NCBI RefSeq assembly: GCF_026340255.1
Contig: NZ_JAPEPJ010000002.1
Span: 124,001-188,000 of the forward strand
DNA: 64,000 bases
Source: Streptomyces sp. NBC_01408
Lineage (GTDB): Bacteria; Actinomycetota; Actinomycetes; Streptomycetales; Streptomycetaceae
Reading direction: 5' to 3'
Below, piece after piece: positions 32,423-40,750 of this stretch. A program made the translations under genes and the position numbers. The notes under the pieces are model-generated. The model searched no databases and was not told where the DNA came from. It saw only the letters and a list, made by a program, of their open reading frames with translations. Positions within the stretch are counted from its first letter, which is position 1. The number at the start of each line of letters is the position of its first letter.

Positions 32423-33229
32423 ATGAAGGTTCCCCAGGCCGGTGCGGTCGCCGCAGTGATCGCCCTCGCCCTGACCACCTCCGGGTGCGGCGAAGAGGAC
32501 AAGGGGACCCTCGCCATCGGCATCAAGTTCGACCAGCCGGGCGTCGGTCTGCGCGAGCCCGGCGGCGTGTTCTCCGGCTTCGACGTGGACGTCGCCACGT
32601 ACGTCGCCAAGGAGCTCGGCTACAAGCCCGAGCAGATCGAGTTCAAGCGCGTCGACAGCTCCGACCGGGAGCTGCTGCTCCAGTACAACGAGGTCAAGTT
32701 CGTCGCCGCCAGCTACTCGATCAGCGAGAAGCGCAAGGAGAAGGTCGACTTCGCCGGCCCGTACTTCACCGCACACCAGGACCTCCTCGTCCGCGCCGAC
32801 GACACCACCATCACCAAGGCTGAGGACCTCAACTCCAAGAGGCTCTGCTCGGTCACCGGCTCCACCTCGGCGGAGAACGTCAAGAGCAAGCTGGCCCCCA
32901 AGGCGAGCGTCCTGGAGCTGCCGGGCTACTCCGAGTGCGTCGTCGCCCTCCAGGACAACCTGGTCGACGCGATGACCACGGACAATTCCATCCTCGCCGG
33001 GTACGTGGCCCAGAAGGGCAACGAGGGCAAGTTCAAGCTGACGGGCCACAGCCTGAGCAACGAGAACTACGGAATCGGCCTCAAGAAGGGCGACAAGGCG
33101 CTCCAGGGCAAGATCAACGCCGCGCTCAAGAAGATGGTCCAGGACGGCTCCTGGGAAGCGGCCGTGAAGAAGAACTTCGGCCCGAACTACAAGTTCGACC
33201 CGGCCCCCGCGATCGCAGCGGGCAACTGA
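32423..33229 (+). CDS. Glutamate-type ABC transporter substrate-binding lipoprotein
   Basis: A 268-residue extracellular solute-binding protein (family 3, SBP_bac_3). The signal peptide ends in the lipobox TSGC (Cys about 22). Typical ligand-site segments: GIKFDQPGVGLREPGGVFSG, FDVDVATYVAKELGY, YSISEKRKEKVDFAGPYF, and TDNSILAGYVA. It resembles GluB/GlnH. No permease or ATPase genes are adjacent, so it is an orphan component, or a sensor ligand-binder. ATG 32423 follows GAGGAAAGAG. Confidence 0.92.
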   Translation: MKVPQAGAVAAVIALALTTSGCGEEDKGTLAIGIKFDQPGVGLREPGGVFSGFDVDVATYVAKELGYKPEQIEFKRVDSSDRELLLQYNEVKFVAASYSISEKRKEKVDFAGPYFTAHQDLLVRADDTTITKAEDLNSKRLCSVTGSTSAENVKSKLAPKASVLELPGYSECVVALQDNLVDAMTTDNSILAGYVAQKGNEGKFKLTGHSLSNENYGIGLKKGDKALQGKINAALKKMVQDGSWEAAVKKNFGPNYKFDPAPAIAAGN

Positions 33230-33816
33230 CGCCCGTCGACGCCGCGCCGGGATCCGACCAGTCGGAGTCCCAGCGGGCGCCGACCAGGTAGGGCCGTTCC
33301 GGCGCCGTACACGGCCGCCGCGGCCGGTTCGTCGAAGCGCGGGTCGTCGACCTGCCTGACGGACCGGGTGCGGCGGCCGTCCGCGTCGGCGCGCGAGCAC
33401 GTCGAGGCGTAGGGGGTGTCCGGTCGCGCACGACGGACAGGGGGCGGCGATGGACGACCCGCCCGTACCCGCTGCCCACCGTCCCGCCGCCCCACCTCAG
33501 CCGCGCGGCGTCCGTGCCGGAGTCGCCTGCTGTCGACTGCCCCGCGTGCGGCATCGGTTGATGCCCGGCCACCTCAGCACGCACGCCGCGTCCCGTCCGT
33601 CACGGATTCGGCCACTTCGCCAGGAAATACGGAGCCTCCTCTTCAGCGGGAGGACGGGGTGCTCGTGGTCAGCGGGGGTGAACACCGCAGCTCCGCGCGC
33701 CGGACACATGGTTTTTACCTGTTGGGCACATGCCAATGTGAGCCTCGCTCTGCCACCTGATATCCCGCCAATTCCCCGGGCGGGAGCGGTGCGTCCTGGA
33801 GAGGTACCCCCACACC
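33230..33816. other. Long intergenic region with a possible gene remnant
   Basis: 587 bases without an intact gene. The left part holds a frameshifted coding-like fragment on the minus strand (listed separately). AGGGGGTGTCCGGT occurs at 33411-33424. The right part must contain the promoter of the secreted nuclease and is locally A/T-richer (33690-33780). No terminator hairpin is evident after the binding-protein gene. Confidence 0.5.
33236..33390 (-). pseudogene. Frameshifted coding remnant, unknown family
   Basis: On the minus strand one frame reads ADADGRRTRSVRQVDDPRFD then EPAAAAVYGA (33390-33301). The next frame continues ERPYLVGARWDSDWSDPG (about 33300-33246). Both parts have the G/C third-position bias of real genes and ordinary protein composition, unlike the surrounding shadow frames. 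I do not recognise the protein. It could be chance. Confidence 0.25.
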
Positions 33817-34626
33817 ATGAAAATCTCCCGCCTGACCCCCTGGGCGGCCGGCCTCGCGGCGGCCGCCCTGGTCGCAATACCGGCCACCGCCTCCGCCGGC
33901 CAGCAGCGGACGGCGGCTCCCCACGCCGCGGCGGCCGTGACGGTCGACTCGTACTACGCCCCGGCCGAGGGCAAGACCGGGGCGGCGCTGAAGACCGCCC
34001 TGCACGGCATCATCAAGACCCAGTCCAAGGTGTCGTACGACGGTGTCTGGAACGCCCTGAAGGTGACCGACCAGGACCCGGCCAACCCGAACAACGTCAT
34101 CCTGGTCTACTCCGGCCGCTCCCAGTCCAAGGCCACCAACGGCGGCGGGGCCAACGACTGGAACCGCGAGCACGTCTGGGCCAAGAGCCACGGCGACTTC
34201 GGTACCGCCACCGGCCCGGGCACCGACCTGCACCACCTGCGCCCCGAGGACGTCACGGTCAACAGCACCCGGGGCAACAAGGACTTCGACAACGGCGGCA
34301 GCCCGGTCGGCGAGGCCCCCGGCAGCCTCACCGACTCCGACTCCTTCGAACCGCGCGACGCGGTCAAGGGCGATGTCGCGCGGATGCTGCTCTACATGGC
34401 CGTGCGGTACGAGGGCGGCGACGGCTTCGCGAACCTGGAGATGAACGACAAGGTCAACAACGGCTCGGCCCCCGCACACGGCCGGATCAGCCTGCTGAAG
34501 CAGTGGAACCAGCAGGACCCGCCGGACGCCTTCGAGCAGCGCCGCAACCAGATCATCTTCGACACCTACCAGCACAACCGGAACCCCTTCATCGACCACC
34601 CGGAGTGGGTCAACTCCATCTGGTAA
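33817..34626 (+). CDS. Secreted endonuclease I-family nuclease
   Basis: A 269-residue exported DNase/RNase. Residues 1-29 form a signal peptide ending ATASA. The endonuclease I/NucM core is clear: VYSGRSQSKATNGGGANDWNREHVWAKSHGDFG, with the catalytic His in NREHVW and metal ligands in TDLHHLRPEDVTVNSTRGN, then the C-terminal NPFIDHPEWVNSIW. It would degrade extracellular DNA for nutrition or during development. ATG 33817 follows GGAGAGG with rather long spacing. It is monocistronic and ended by a strong terminator. Confidence 0.93.
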   Translation: MKISRLTPWAAGLAAAALVAIPATASAGQQRTAAPHAAAAVTVDSYYAPAEGKTGAALKTALHGIIKTQSKVSYDGVWNALKVTDQDPANPNNVILVYSGRSQSKATNGGGANDWNREHVWAKSHGDFGTATGPGTDLHHLRPEDVTVNSTRGNKDFDNGGSPVGEAPGSLTDSDSFEPRDAVKGDVARMLLYMAVRYEGGDGFANLEMNDKVNNGSAPAHGRISLLKQWNQQDPPDAFEQRRNQIIFDTYQHNRNPFIDHPEWVNSIW

Positions 34627-34780
34627 CCGCCCCGGGGAGCCGCAGCGGCCTGCCGGGGGTCGGGCCCGGTCAGGCCGGGTATTCGCACGCCAGAGGCTGC
34701 GATCCGCGCCGGTCGGCCGCAGCCGACGGAGGTACGTCGTCATGGACGGAGCCGGACTCTGCGCCAGCGCCGGGACCGGC

Positions 34781-34814
34781 CCCGTGGGCCGCGGTAGCCG
34801 CCGCGGCCCACGGG
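34781..34814. terminator. Bidirectional terminator
   Basis: A perfect 14-base stem (CCCGTGGGCCGCGG at 34781-34794 and its complement at 34801-34814) with a six-base loop. It lies in the 227-base gap between the convergent nuclease and GH20 genes. Confidence 0.75.
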
Positions 34815-34853
34815 AGCGGGAGGCAGACCTCGTCGAGGCACGTCCGTGACCTC

Positions 34854-36482
34854 TCAGAGGCGGTCGGCGAGGGCCTTGAACCCGGTCCAGGGCTGCTGGG
34901 GCGGGCGGGAGTCCCAGACCTTCTGGGAGAGCGCCGCCAGGGGCAGCTGGATGCCCGCCGCCACCTGAGCCGGGGTCTGGGCGCCGGACAGGTCGGACCA
35001 CACGGCGAGGCGGGCTCCCAGTATCTGCTTGCCGTACTGGGCGGGCACGGGGGTGGAGCCGCGCAGCACCAGCGGGGTCCACTCCTCGTAGATCCGCCGG
35101 CCGGTGGGGTAGGTGAACTGGTTCGGCTCGCCCAGCACGTAGTAGAGGTACTCGTCGTTGAGGTTGACGACCTTCCGCCCCTCGCGCAGGTACTCCAGCG
35201 GCGGGCGGGCGCCGATCTCCTTGCCGGTCCAGTACTCGGCCTGGATGTCCTTGGCCGCGCTGGTCACCCCGCCGGAGAAGAAGCCGTCGTTCCACGCCTT
35301 GAGCGCCTTGCCCGACGGACGCACCACGTCCGCGCGGTCGTCGAGCCAGCCCGTCGCCAGGTCCTGGACGCGCGCCGAGGGGCCGTACCGCTGCTGGGCC
35401 GCGCGGGCGAGCTGGGGGAAGGAGGCCTGCGGGTCGCGGACGACCAGCGCCTGGTACTCGTCGGCGCCCAGGTGCCAGGCTCCGCCGGGGAACAACGGCA
35501 GGTACTCGCGCAGGAGTTCGTCGACGAGCTTCGCCGCCGCCGGATTGGAGATGTCCACGGCGCCCTTCACCGCCCTGCCCTGTACGTCGCGCAGTTGCAG
35601 GCCGGGGTGGGCGCGCAGCACCGCGCCGAGGTGTCCGGGCGAGTCGATCTCGGGGACGACCGTGATGTGCAGGGATGCGGCGAGCGCCGTGATGCGGCGC
35701 ACCTCGGCCTTGGTGAGGTGCGGGGTGGAGACGATCTCGGGGTGGCTGGTGGACTCGATCCGGAAGGCCTGGTCGTCGGAGAAGTGCAGGCCGAGTTGGT
35801 TGAGTTTCAGGTCGCCCATCTCGCGCAGCCGGTCCTCTATCCAGTCGGCGGAGAAGTGCTTGCGCGCTATGTCGAGGTTGAGGCCGCGCTGCGGCTTGGC
35901 CGGGGCGTCGCGCACGGTTCCCTCGGGGGCCGAACCGGCGGACCGTACGGCTTGTTTGAGGGTGCGGGTCCCGTAGAACACCCCGGCCTCGTCGGGGCCG
36001 GTGATCTTGACCCGGCCGTCCTTCACGGTGAGGCTGTACGACTCGGCCGGGCCGGATCCCTTGGCTCCCAGGGCGAGTTCGACATCGCCGGGGCGCGGCG
36101 CCGCCGAGTCCGAGAAGCCGAGGCGCAGTTCCCCGGCGAGGAGTTCGGCTTCGTCGGACAGGGCCGCCTTGTCGGCCTGCGCGACGACCACGCGGGCGTC
36201 GGGGGCGGGCTTCCAGCCGGGGCCGCGGGCCGGTACGTGCTCCCGTACGGCCGGGATGGTGCGCGGGGCGGTGGACAGGGCGTAGGTGGGGCTCGGGGAG
36301 GGGGTGGGCTGGGCGACCGCCGGCGGGGTGGCCGGAGCGCTGCTGCCGGGGGTGGTCGGGGCGGCGGGGGCCCGGGCCTCGTCGGAGGCCGCCGTACAGC
36401 CCGGAACGGCAAGACCGACCAGGGCGGCGACCGCTGCCGTCGCTATGACATGGCCTCTCACGTGCATCCTCGGTTTCCGCAT
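34854..36482 (-). CDS. Lipoprotein beta-N-acetylhexosaminidase (GH20)
   Basis: A 542-residue exported glycosidase. The signal peptide ends in lipobox AVPGC (Cys29). A Pro/Ser/Thr linker follows, then the GH20b alpha/beta domain (about 95-195) and the catalytic barrel (RGLNLDIARKHFSADWIEDR). The catalytic Asp-Glu pair is D341-E342 in HLGADEYQ. It should remove terminal GlcNAc/GalNAc from chito-oligosaccharides or glycans by substrate-assisted catalysis. I chose ATG 36482, which starts a normal signal peptide. ATG 36467 is an alternative. Confidence 0.93.
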   Translation of the reverse strand: MRKPRMHVRGHVIATAAVAALVGLAVPGCTAASDEARAPAAPTTPGSSAPATPPAVAQPTPSPSPTYALSTAPRTIPAVREHVPARGPGWKPAPDARVVVAQADKAALSDEAELLAGELRLGFSDSAAPRPGDVELALGAKGSGPAESYSLTVKDGRVKITGPDEAGVFYGTRTLKQAVRSAGSAPEGTVRDAPAKPQRGLNLDIARKHFSADWIEDRLREMGDLKLNQLGLHFSDDQAFRIESTSHPEIVSTPHLTKAEVRRITALAASLHITVVPEIDSPGHLGAVLRAHPGLQLRDVQGRAVKGAVDISNPAAAKLVDELLREYLPLFPGGAWHLGADEYQALVVRDPQASFPQLARAAQQRYGPSARVQDLATGWLDDRADVVRPSGKALKAWNDGFFSGGVTSAAKDIQAEYWTGKEIGARPPLEYLREGRKVVNLNDEYLYYVLGEPNQFTYPTGRRIYEEWTPLVLRGSTPVPAQYGKQILGARLAVWSDLSGAQTPAQVAAGIQLPLAALSQKVWDSRPPQQPWTGFKALADRL

Positions 36483-36580
36483 CGTGCACCCCTGTCCCCC
36501 GTACCAACCTGGCACGGGGGAGGCGCACGCGCGACCCGGCGGCTCGGATCAGGGCGTCGAGGTCAGTGGCGGGGCGGGCG

Positions 36581-37807
36581 TCAGTGGTGGGCGGGGACTG
36601 CGACGGGGGCCTCGGTGGCTCCGCCGGCCGCCGCGATCCGGCCGCTGCGCTCCGTACGGCCGGCCGTACGGCGTTCCAGCGCGCCGGAGACGAGGGCGAG
36701 CACGAGGGCGGAGGCGGCCAGCGCCGCGCCGACCCAGTTCGGGGCGGTCCAGCCGAGTCCGGCGGCGATCACGATGCCGCCGAGCCAGGCGGCGAGGGCG
36801 TTGCCGAGGTTGAAGGCGCCGATGTTGACGGCCGAGGCCAGGGTGGGCGCACCGGCGGCCTGGTCGAGCACCCGCTTCTGGAGCGGCGGCACGGTGGCGA
36901 AGCCGAGGGCACCGATGAGCACGACGGTGACGGCGGCGCCGGCCTTGCTGTGGGCGGTGAGCGTGAAGGCCGCCAGGGTGACGGCGAGCGCACCCAGGGA
37001 CACGTACAGCATCGGCATCAGCGCACGGTCGGCGAACCGGCCGCCGATGAGGTTGCCGCCGACCATCCCGAGGCCGAAGAGGACCAGGAGCCAGGTGACG
37101 GAGGTGTCGGCGAAGCCGGCGACGTCGGTCATCATCGGGGTGATGTAGGTGATCGCGGCGAAGACGCCGCCGAAGCCGAGCACGGTCATCGCCATGGCGA
37201 GCAGCACCTGCACGTTGCGGAACGCGGCCAGCTCGTGGCGGATCCGGACGCCCTCGGGCCGGGGCAGGTCGGGCACCAGCCGGGCGATGCCGAGCAGGCC
37301 GAGGACGCCGAGCGCGGCGACGATCAGGAAGGTGACGCGCCAGCCGAGGGTCTGCCCGACGAGGGTGCCCAGCGGTACGCCGACCACGTTGGCGACGGTC
37401 AGGCCGGTGAACATCATGGCGATGGCGCCGGCCTTCTTCTCCGGGGCGACGAGTCCGGCCGCGACGACCGAGCCGATCCCGAAGAAGGCGCCGTGGGCGA
37501 GGGAGGCCACGACGCGCCCGGCGAGCATGACGCCGAAGGCGGGGGCGAGGGCCGAGAGCACGTTGCCCGCGATGAACAGGCCCATGAGCAGCATGAGCAT
37601 GCGCTTGCGGGGGACGCGGGTGCCGAGGACGGTCATCAGCGGGGCGCCGAGGACGACACCGAGGGCGTAGCCGGTGACCAGGAAGCCCGCGGTGGGGATC
37701 GAGACGCCGTATCCGGCGGCGACCTCGGGGAGCAGGCCCATGATCACGAATTCGGTGGTGCCGATCCCGAAGGCCCCGATGGCGAGGGCGAAGAGCGCGA
37801 GAGGCAT
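36581..37807 (-). CDS. MFS efflux transporter (DHA1, AraJ/YdhP-like)
   Basis: A 408-residue major-facilitator protein with twelve predicted helices. Motif A appears as GTRVPRKRMLMLLMG between helices 2 and 3, and GIGTTEFVIMGLLPEVA in helix 1 is the signature of the AraJ/YdhP/sugar-efflux group. It likely exports small molecules. ATG 37807 begins the first helix; upstream in-frame sequence is Pro-rich and lacks homology. It is divergent from a MarR gene, and direct repeats lie between them. Confidence 0.92.
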   Translation of the reverse strand: MPLALFALAIGAFGIGTTEFVIMGLLPEVAAGYGVSIPTAGFLVTGYALGVVLGAPLMTVLGTRVPRKRMLMLLMGLFIAGNVLSALAPAFGVMLAGRVVASLAHGAFFGIGSVVAAGLVAPEKKAGAIAMMFTGLTVANVVGVPLGTLVGQTLGWRVTFLIVAALGVLGLLGIARLVPDLPRPEGVRIRHELAAFRNVQVLLAMAMTVLGFGGVFAAITYITPMMTDVAGFADTSVTWLLVLFGLGMVGGNLIGGRFADRALMPMLYVSLGALAVTLAAFTLTAHSKAGAAVTVVLIGALGFATVPPLQKRVLDQAAGAPTLASAVNIGAFNLGNALAAWLGGIVIAAGLGWTAPNWVGAALAASALVLALVSGALERRTAGRTERSGRIAAAGGATEAPVAVPAHH

Positions 37808-37931
37808 GGGGGAGGTGCCCTTCAGGGGAGGGTGCGGAGGCGGATACGGCGCGGGTGCGGGTGCGGTGCGGGACCCGGCCGACCGGTGCGCGGCCACGAT
37901 TGCTGCCGCTGCTTACGTGCGTCCACATTAA

Positions 37932-37965
37932 TTGCAGACGCGGGATATTTGCAAGCGCGGGCTAT
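37932..37965. promoter_or_regulatory. 17-bp direct repeat in the MFS/MarR divergent promoter
   Basis: TTGCAGACGCGGGATAT (37932-37948) is followed at once by TTGCAAGCGCGGGCTAT (37949-37965), 14 of 17 bases alike. The site is 51 bases before the MarR ATG in an A/T-richer patch, a natural operator position. Confidence 0.6.
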
Positions 37966-38015
37966 TTCGTTCGTGTTCTATTCTGGTGGCACCGCACGCA
38001 TCGAAGGAGGAGCCC

Positions 38016-38474
38016 ATGACGGCAACGGACAGCGCGCCCACCGCCCTCTCCCAGGGCTGGTGCGCCCTCTCCCTCCTGCACGGACGGATCGAGGCGCACA
38101 TCGAGCGGGCCCTCCAGGCGGGGCACGGACTCAGCGTCCGCGAGTACTCGCTGCTCGACGTGCTCAGCCGCCAGCACAGCGGGCCCGGCGGACACCTCCG
38201 GATGCACCAGGTCGCCGACTCGGTGGTACTCAGCCAGAGCGCGACCACCCGCCTGGTCAGCCGGCTGGAGGACCGCGGGCTGCTGAGCCGCTACATCTGC
38301 GACACCGACCGGCGGGGCATCTACACGGACGTGAGCGAGGCCGGTCTGGCCCTCCTCGCAGAGGCCCGCCCGACGAACGACACGGCTCTGCGCGAGGCGC
38401 TGGACGAGGCCGCGCGCAACCCCGAACTGGCCCCGCTAGTCACGGTGGTGGAGAACACCCGGACACCCTCGTAG
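38016..38474 (+). CDS. MarR-family transcriptional regulator
   Basis: A 152-residue MarR protein. Dimer helices flank the winged helix HLRMHQVADSVVLSQSATTRLVSRLEDRGLLSRYICDTDRRG, with the wing Asp-Arg. ATG 38016 follows AAGGAGG. It is divergent from the MFS exporter, the usual arrangement in which MarR represses a transporter until an effector binds. Confidence 0.93.
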   Translation: MTATDSAPTALSQGWCALSLLHGRIEAHIERALQAGHGLSVREYSLLDVLSRQHSGPGGHLRMHQVADSVVLSQSATTRLVSRLEDRGLLSRYICDTDRRGIYTDVSEAGLALLAEARPTNDTALREALDEAARNPELAPLVTVVENTRTPS

Positions 38475-38476
38475 CG

Positions 38477-38503
38477 GGTGCCCGGGTGCACCCGGGTCAC
38501 CCC
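38477..38503. terminator. Palindrome between convergent genes
   Basis: The 16-base palindrome CCCGGGTGCACCCGGG (38481-38496) lies between the MarR stop and the stop of the next minus-strand gene, with partial flanking complementarity. A bidirectional terminator is likely. Confidence 0.55.
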
Positions 38504-39030
38504 GCGCCGCCGCCGACCGCTCCGGGCGAGGTCGCCGGGGCCGAGGCGGCCGAAGAGGGGGGCGGGGCCGAGCGGGCCGAAGAGGGCGTTGCCGAAGGCG
38601 GAGCCGAGATCGACGGCGAGGTACCCGGCGTCCGCGCGGCCGGTGCGCCCGGCGTCACCGAACGCTCCGGAGCGGGCGAGGTGGCCGGGCCCGGAGTCGG
38701 CGCCAGCGACGGGGACGGGGACGGCCGCGGGCTCGGCGACCGCGGCGGTTCCACGGACGGGCCGGGGGCGGTGATCTTCGGCGGGGTCGCGGGGGGCTGC
38801 GGGCCGGGAGCCCGGTCCGGGGCGAGCAGCAGGTAGCCGACCCCCGCGGCCGCCGCGGCCAGGCCCGCCAGGGGCAGCGTGAAGCGCCGCAGCCGTACGG
38901 CGGGAAGCCGCCTCAGGTGCGGGCCGGGCGGCTCCGCGGGACGCAGCCGGCGAATGTCGATGCCCTCCGCGCGTGCGCCGAGGGCCTGCCGCAGCCGCTG
39001 CTCCACGGGGCGTTCGCCGTCGCGCGTCAT
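38497..39030 (-). CDS. Single-pass membrane protein coupled to an ECF sigma gene
   Basis: A 177-residue protein. A short cytoplasmic N-terminus (VEQRLRQALGARAEGIDIRR) is followed by one transmembrane helix (LPLAGLAAAAAGVGYLLLAP, about 52-71) and about 100 Pro/Ser/Thr-rich residues expected outside the cell. Its ATG overlaps the sigma factor stop as ATGA. Position and topology suggest an anti-sigma or wall-spanning accessory role, but no anti-sigma zinc motif (HxxxCxxC) is present. Confidence 0.75.
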   Translation of the reverse strand: MTRDGERPVEQRLRQALGARAEGIDIRRLRPAEPPGPHLRRLPAVRLRRFTLPLAGLAAAAAGVGYLLLAPDRAPGPQPPATPPKITAPGPSVEPPRSPSPRPSPSPSLAPTPGPATSPAPERSVTPGAPAARTPGTSPSISAPPSATPSSARSAPPPSSAASAPATSPGAVGGGAG

Positions 39031-39680
39031 ATCCGTCCCTCCAGGTTCCGTTCCAGCGCGTCCAGGGCGCGGCTCGCGTTCGATTTGACCGCGCCCCGGC
39101 TTATGCCGAGGGTCGTCGCGATCTCCGCCTCACTGAGGTCGGCCCAGTAGCGCAGCACCAGCACCTGCCGGCGGCGCGGGGTGAGCCGCCCGAGCGCCGC
39201 GAGCACCTCGCGGTGCGCCTCGTCCAGGACCACGTGGTCCTCGGCGGACGGCACGTCGGCCGGTGCGGGCGGGGTCCAGGCCCGCACCGTGCGCCTGCGG
39301 CGCAGGACGGAGCGCGAGGTGTTGACGACCGCCGTGCGCAGGTAGCCCAGGGCGTTGTCGACCTCGCTGATGTGCTCCCCGTGGCGGCGGTACAGCGCCG
39401 TGAAGGCGTCCTGGACCACGTCCTCGGCGGTGGCCAGGTCGTCGACGAGCAGCACCGCGAGCCGGACCATCCGCAGCCGGTGCGCGTGGTAGAGCTCGGT
39501 CACGGTGGGGGGCGGCGGATCGCCGTGGCCGGAGCCGTGTGCGTGCCCGTACGGGGCCCCGTACGGGCGAGGTGAGGCGGGCGGGGCGGAGCGCTCGCGG
39601 CGCAGCAACGACCACAGGCCCCGCCACGCCCGGTCGAAGACGGGCGTGGCGGGGCCGGCGGGCGAGACGAGGTGGAGCAC
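39027..39680 (-). CDS. ECF sigma factor, SigE-like group
   Basis: A 217-residue sigma-70-family factor. Region 2 is TELYHAHRLRMVRLAVLLVD then DLATAEDVVQDAFTALYRRH. Region 4 is LTPRRRQVLVLRYWADLSEA then EIATTLGISRGAVKSNASRA. An N-terminal extension of about 55 residues (PYGAPYGHAHGSGHGDPPPP) is unusual. GTG 39680 is the longest start; a shorter one is possible. It lies eight bases after the LAHTG surface protein gene and is coupled to the membrane protein, making a three-gene operon. Confidence 0.9.
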   Translation of the reverse strand: MLHLVSPAGPATPVFDRAWRGLWSLLRRERSAPPASPRPYGAPYGHAHGSGHGDPPPPTVTELYHAHRLRMVRLAVLLVDDLATAEDVVQDAFTALYRRHGEHISEVDNALGYLRTAVVNTSRSVLRRRRTVRAWTPPAPADVPSAEDHVVLDEAHREVLAALGRLTPRRRQVLVLRYWADLSEAEIATTLGISRGAVKSNASRALDALERNLEGRI

Positions 39681-39688
39681 AGGATTCC

Positions 39689-40153
39689 TCAGCCGTTGGC
39701 GCGGCGCCGCACGGTGTACAGGGCGCCGGCACCGATGACGATCAGGCCTGCGGCTCCTGCCCCCAGGGCCATGGTGGTCGCGGAGGAGCCAGTATGCGCG
39801 AGCTCGGCGTCACCGGGCGCGGCGGTGGGGGCCGCGGAGGGGGCGGTGCCCGTACCCGGCGTCGACACGGACGGGCTGGGCTTGGCGCTCGCGCCGCCCG
39901 ACGCGGGCGTCGACACGGAGGGCCTGGGCGCGGCGCTCGTGGCCGGAGCCGGGGCGGCGCTGGTCGCCGGGGCGGGCTTGGCCGGGGTGCTCGTGGCCGG
40001 GGCGGGGGTGGCGCTGACGGCCGGGGCGGGCGCGGCCGGGGCGGGCGCGGCCGAGGCGAAGGCCGGCCCGGCCAGAGCGGCGAACACCCCGGTGGCGGCC
40101 GCGGTGACGGCCGCACGGCGGACGGGCTGGGGGACGCGCTTCAGGTTCTTCAC
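39689..40153 (-). CDS. Sortase-anchored Ala/Pro-rich surface protein (LAHTG)
   Basis: A 154-residue secreted protein. Residues 1-34 are a signal peptide (RRAAVTAAATGVFAALAGPAFASAA). The middle is Ala/Pro/Thr/Ser-rich with repeats of (P/A)ATSAAPAP. The C-terminus is a cell-wall sorting signal: LAHTG, a hydrophobic helix MALGAGAAGLIVIGAGALY and the charged tail TVRRRANG. LAxTG is the class E sortase motif used in Streptomyces. GTG 40153 is preferred, with GGAG nearby. It leads an operon with an ECF sigma factor. A GGAAC box 85 bases upstream hints at control by an ECF sigma factor. Confidence 0.85.
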   Translation of the reverse strand: MKNLKRVPQPVRRAAVTAAATGVFAALAGPAFASAAPAPAAPAPAVSATPAPATSTPAKPAPATSAAPAPATSAAPRPSVSTPASGGASAKPSPSVSTPGTGTAPSAAPTAAPGDAELAHTGSSATTMALGAGAAGLIVIGAGALYTVRRRANG

Positions 40154-40330
40154 GGTGGTTCTCCACGGTCGGGTCGAGGACGCGGAACTGCGCCCTTCAC
40201 CCCCGCACGACGCGCGACCCTCGTCGAGGTTGCCGCCGTTCCCGAAAAACTTCCGACCGTGTGCCCTGCGGGCGGCTCGGCGGTGTCCGGTCCGGCTGCG
40301 CGCACGAGCCCGGGCTGCGCCCGGCCCCCT

Positions 40331-40750
40331 GGGGCTCCGCCCCAGACCCCGCGCCTCAAACGCCGGCGGGGCTGGATTTAGCCCTGGCATCGCCCCTGGG
40401 GGCAAGCGGCCTGGTCGGTGGGGTCGGTCCGCGGGGCCGCTCCGGGCTGTCTCCTCGGCTCGCGCACTGAGCCCGATCAAGAAGGGTCAGGCCGGTTGCG
40501 CGCTCGTCCTGCGGGGACAACCCTGCGCGTCCCCACTCCCCTCCACCACGGCTTCGCCTTCCGAAGCCCGGGCGTGGGGCGGGGTCGCGCAGGAGAGTCC
40601 CCGCAGGACGAGCGCGCAACCTGGGCCGGACTGTCGTAGCCGGGGCTCAGTGCGCGAGCCGAGGAGACGCTCCGGAGCGACCCCGACCCACACCCGAAGC
40701 CAAACCCAGCCTCGCCGGCGTTTGAGGCGCGGGGTCCGGGGCTGAGCCCC
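40331..40750. repeat. 420-bp nested palindrome
   Basis: Three pairs of inverted arms share one centre near 40560. The outer pair is 40331-40375 with 40706-40750 (42 of 45 bases complementary). The middle pair is 40449-40474 with 40643-40668 (26 bases). The inner pair is 40494-40518 with 40597-40621 (25 bases, perfect). The core is also partly self-complementary. No gene of its own fits. The right half overlaps the 3' end of the MocR gene. Confidence 0.85.

Noticed and set aside
33416-33760. 114-residue plus-strand frame in the gap before the nuclease gene
   Set aside because: Composition is Arg/Pro-rich, there is no start signal, and it overlaps the probable nuclease promoter.
36549-37928. 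459-residue frame overlapping the MFS transporter
   Set aside because: It is another frame of the same DNA, rich in Arg and Pro; the 408-residue frame has twelve membrane helices and MFS motifs.
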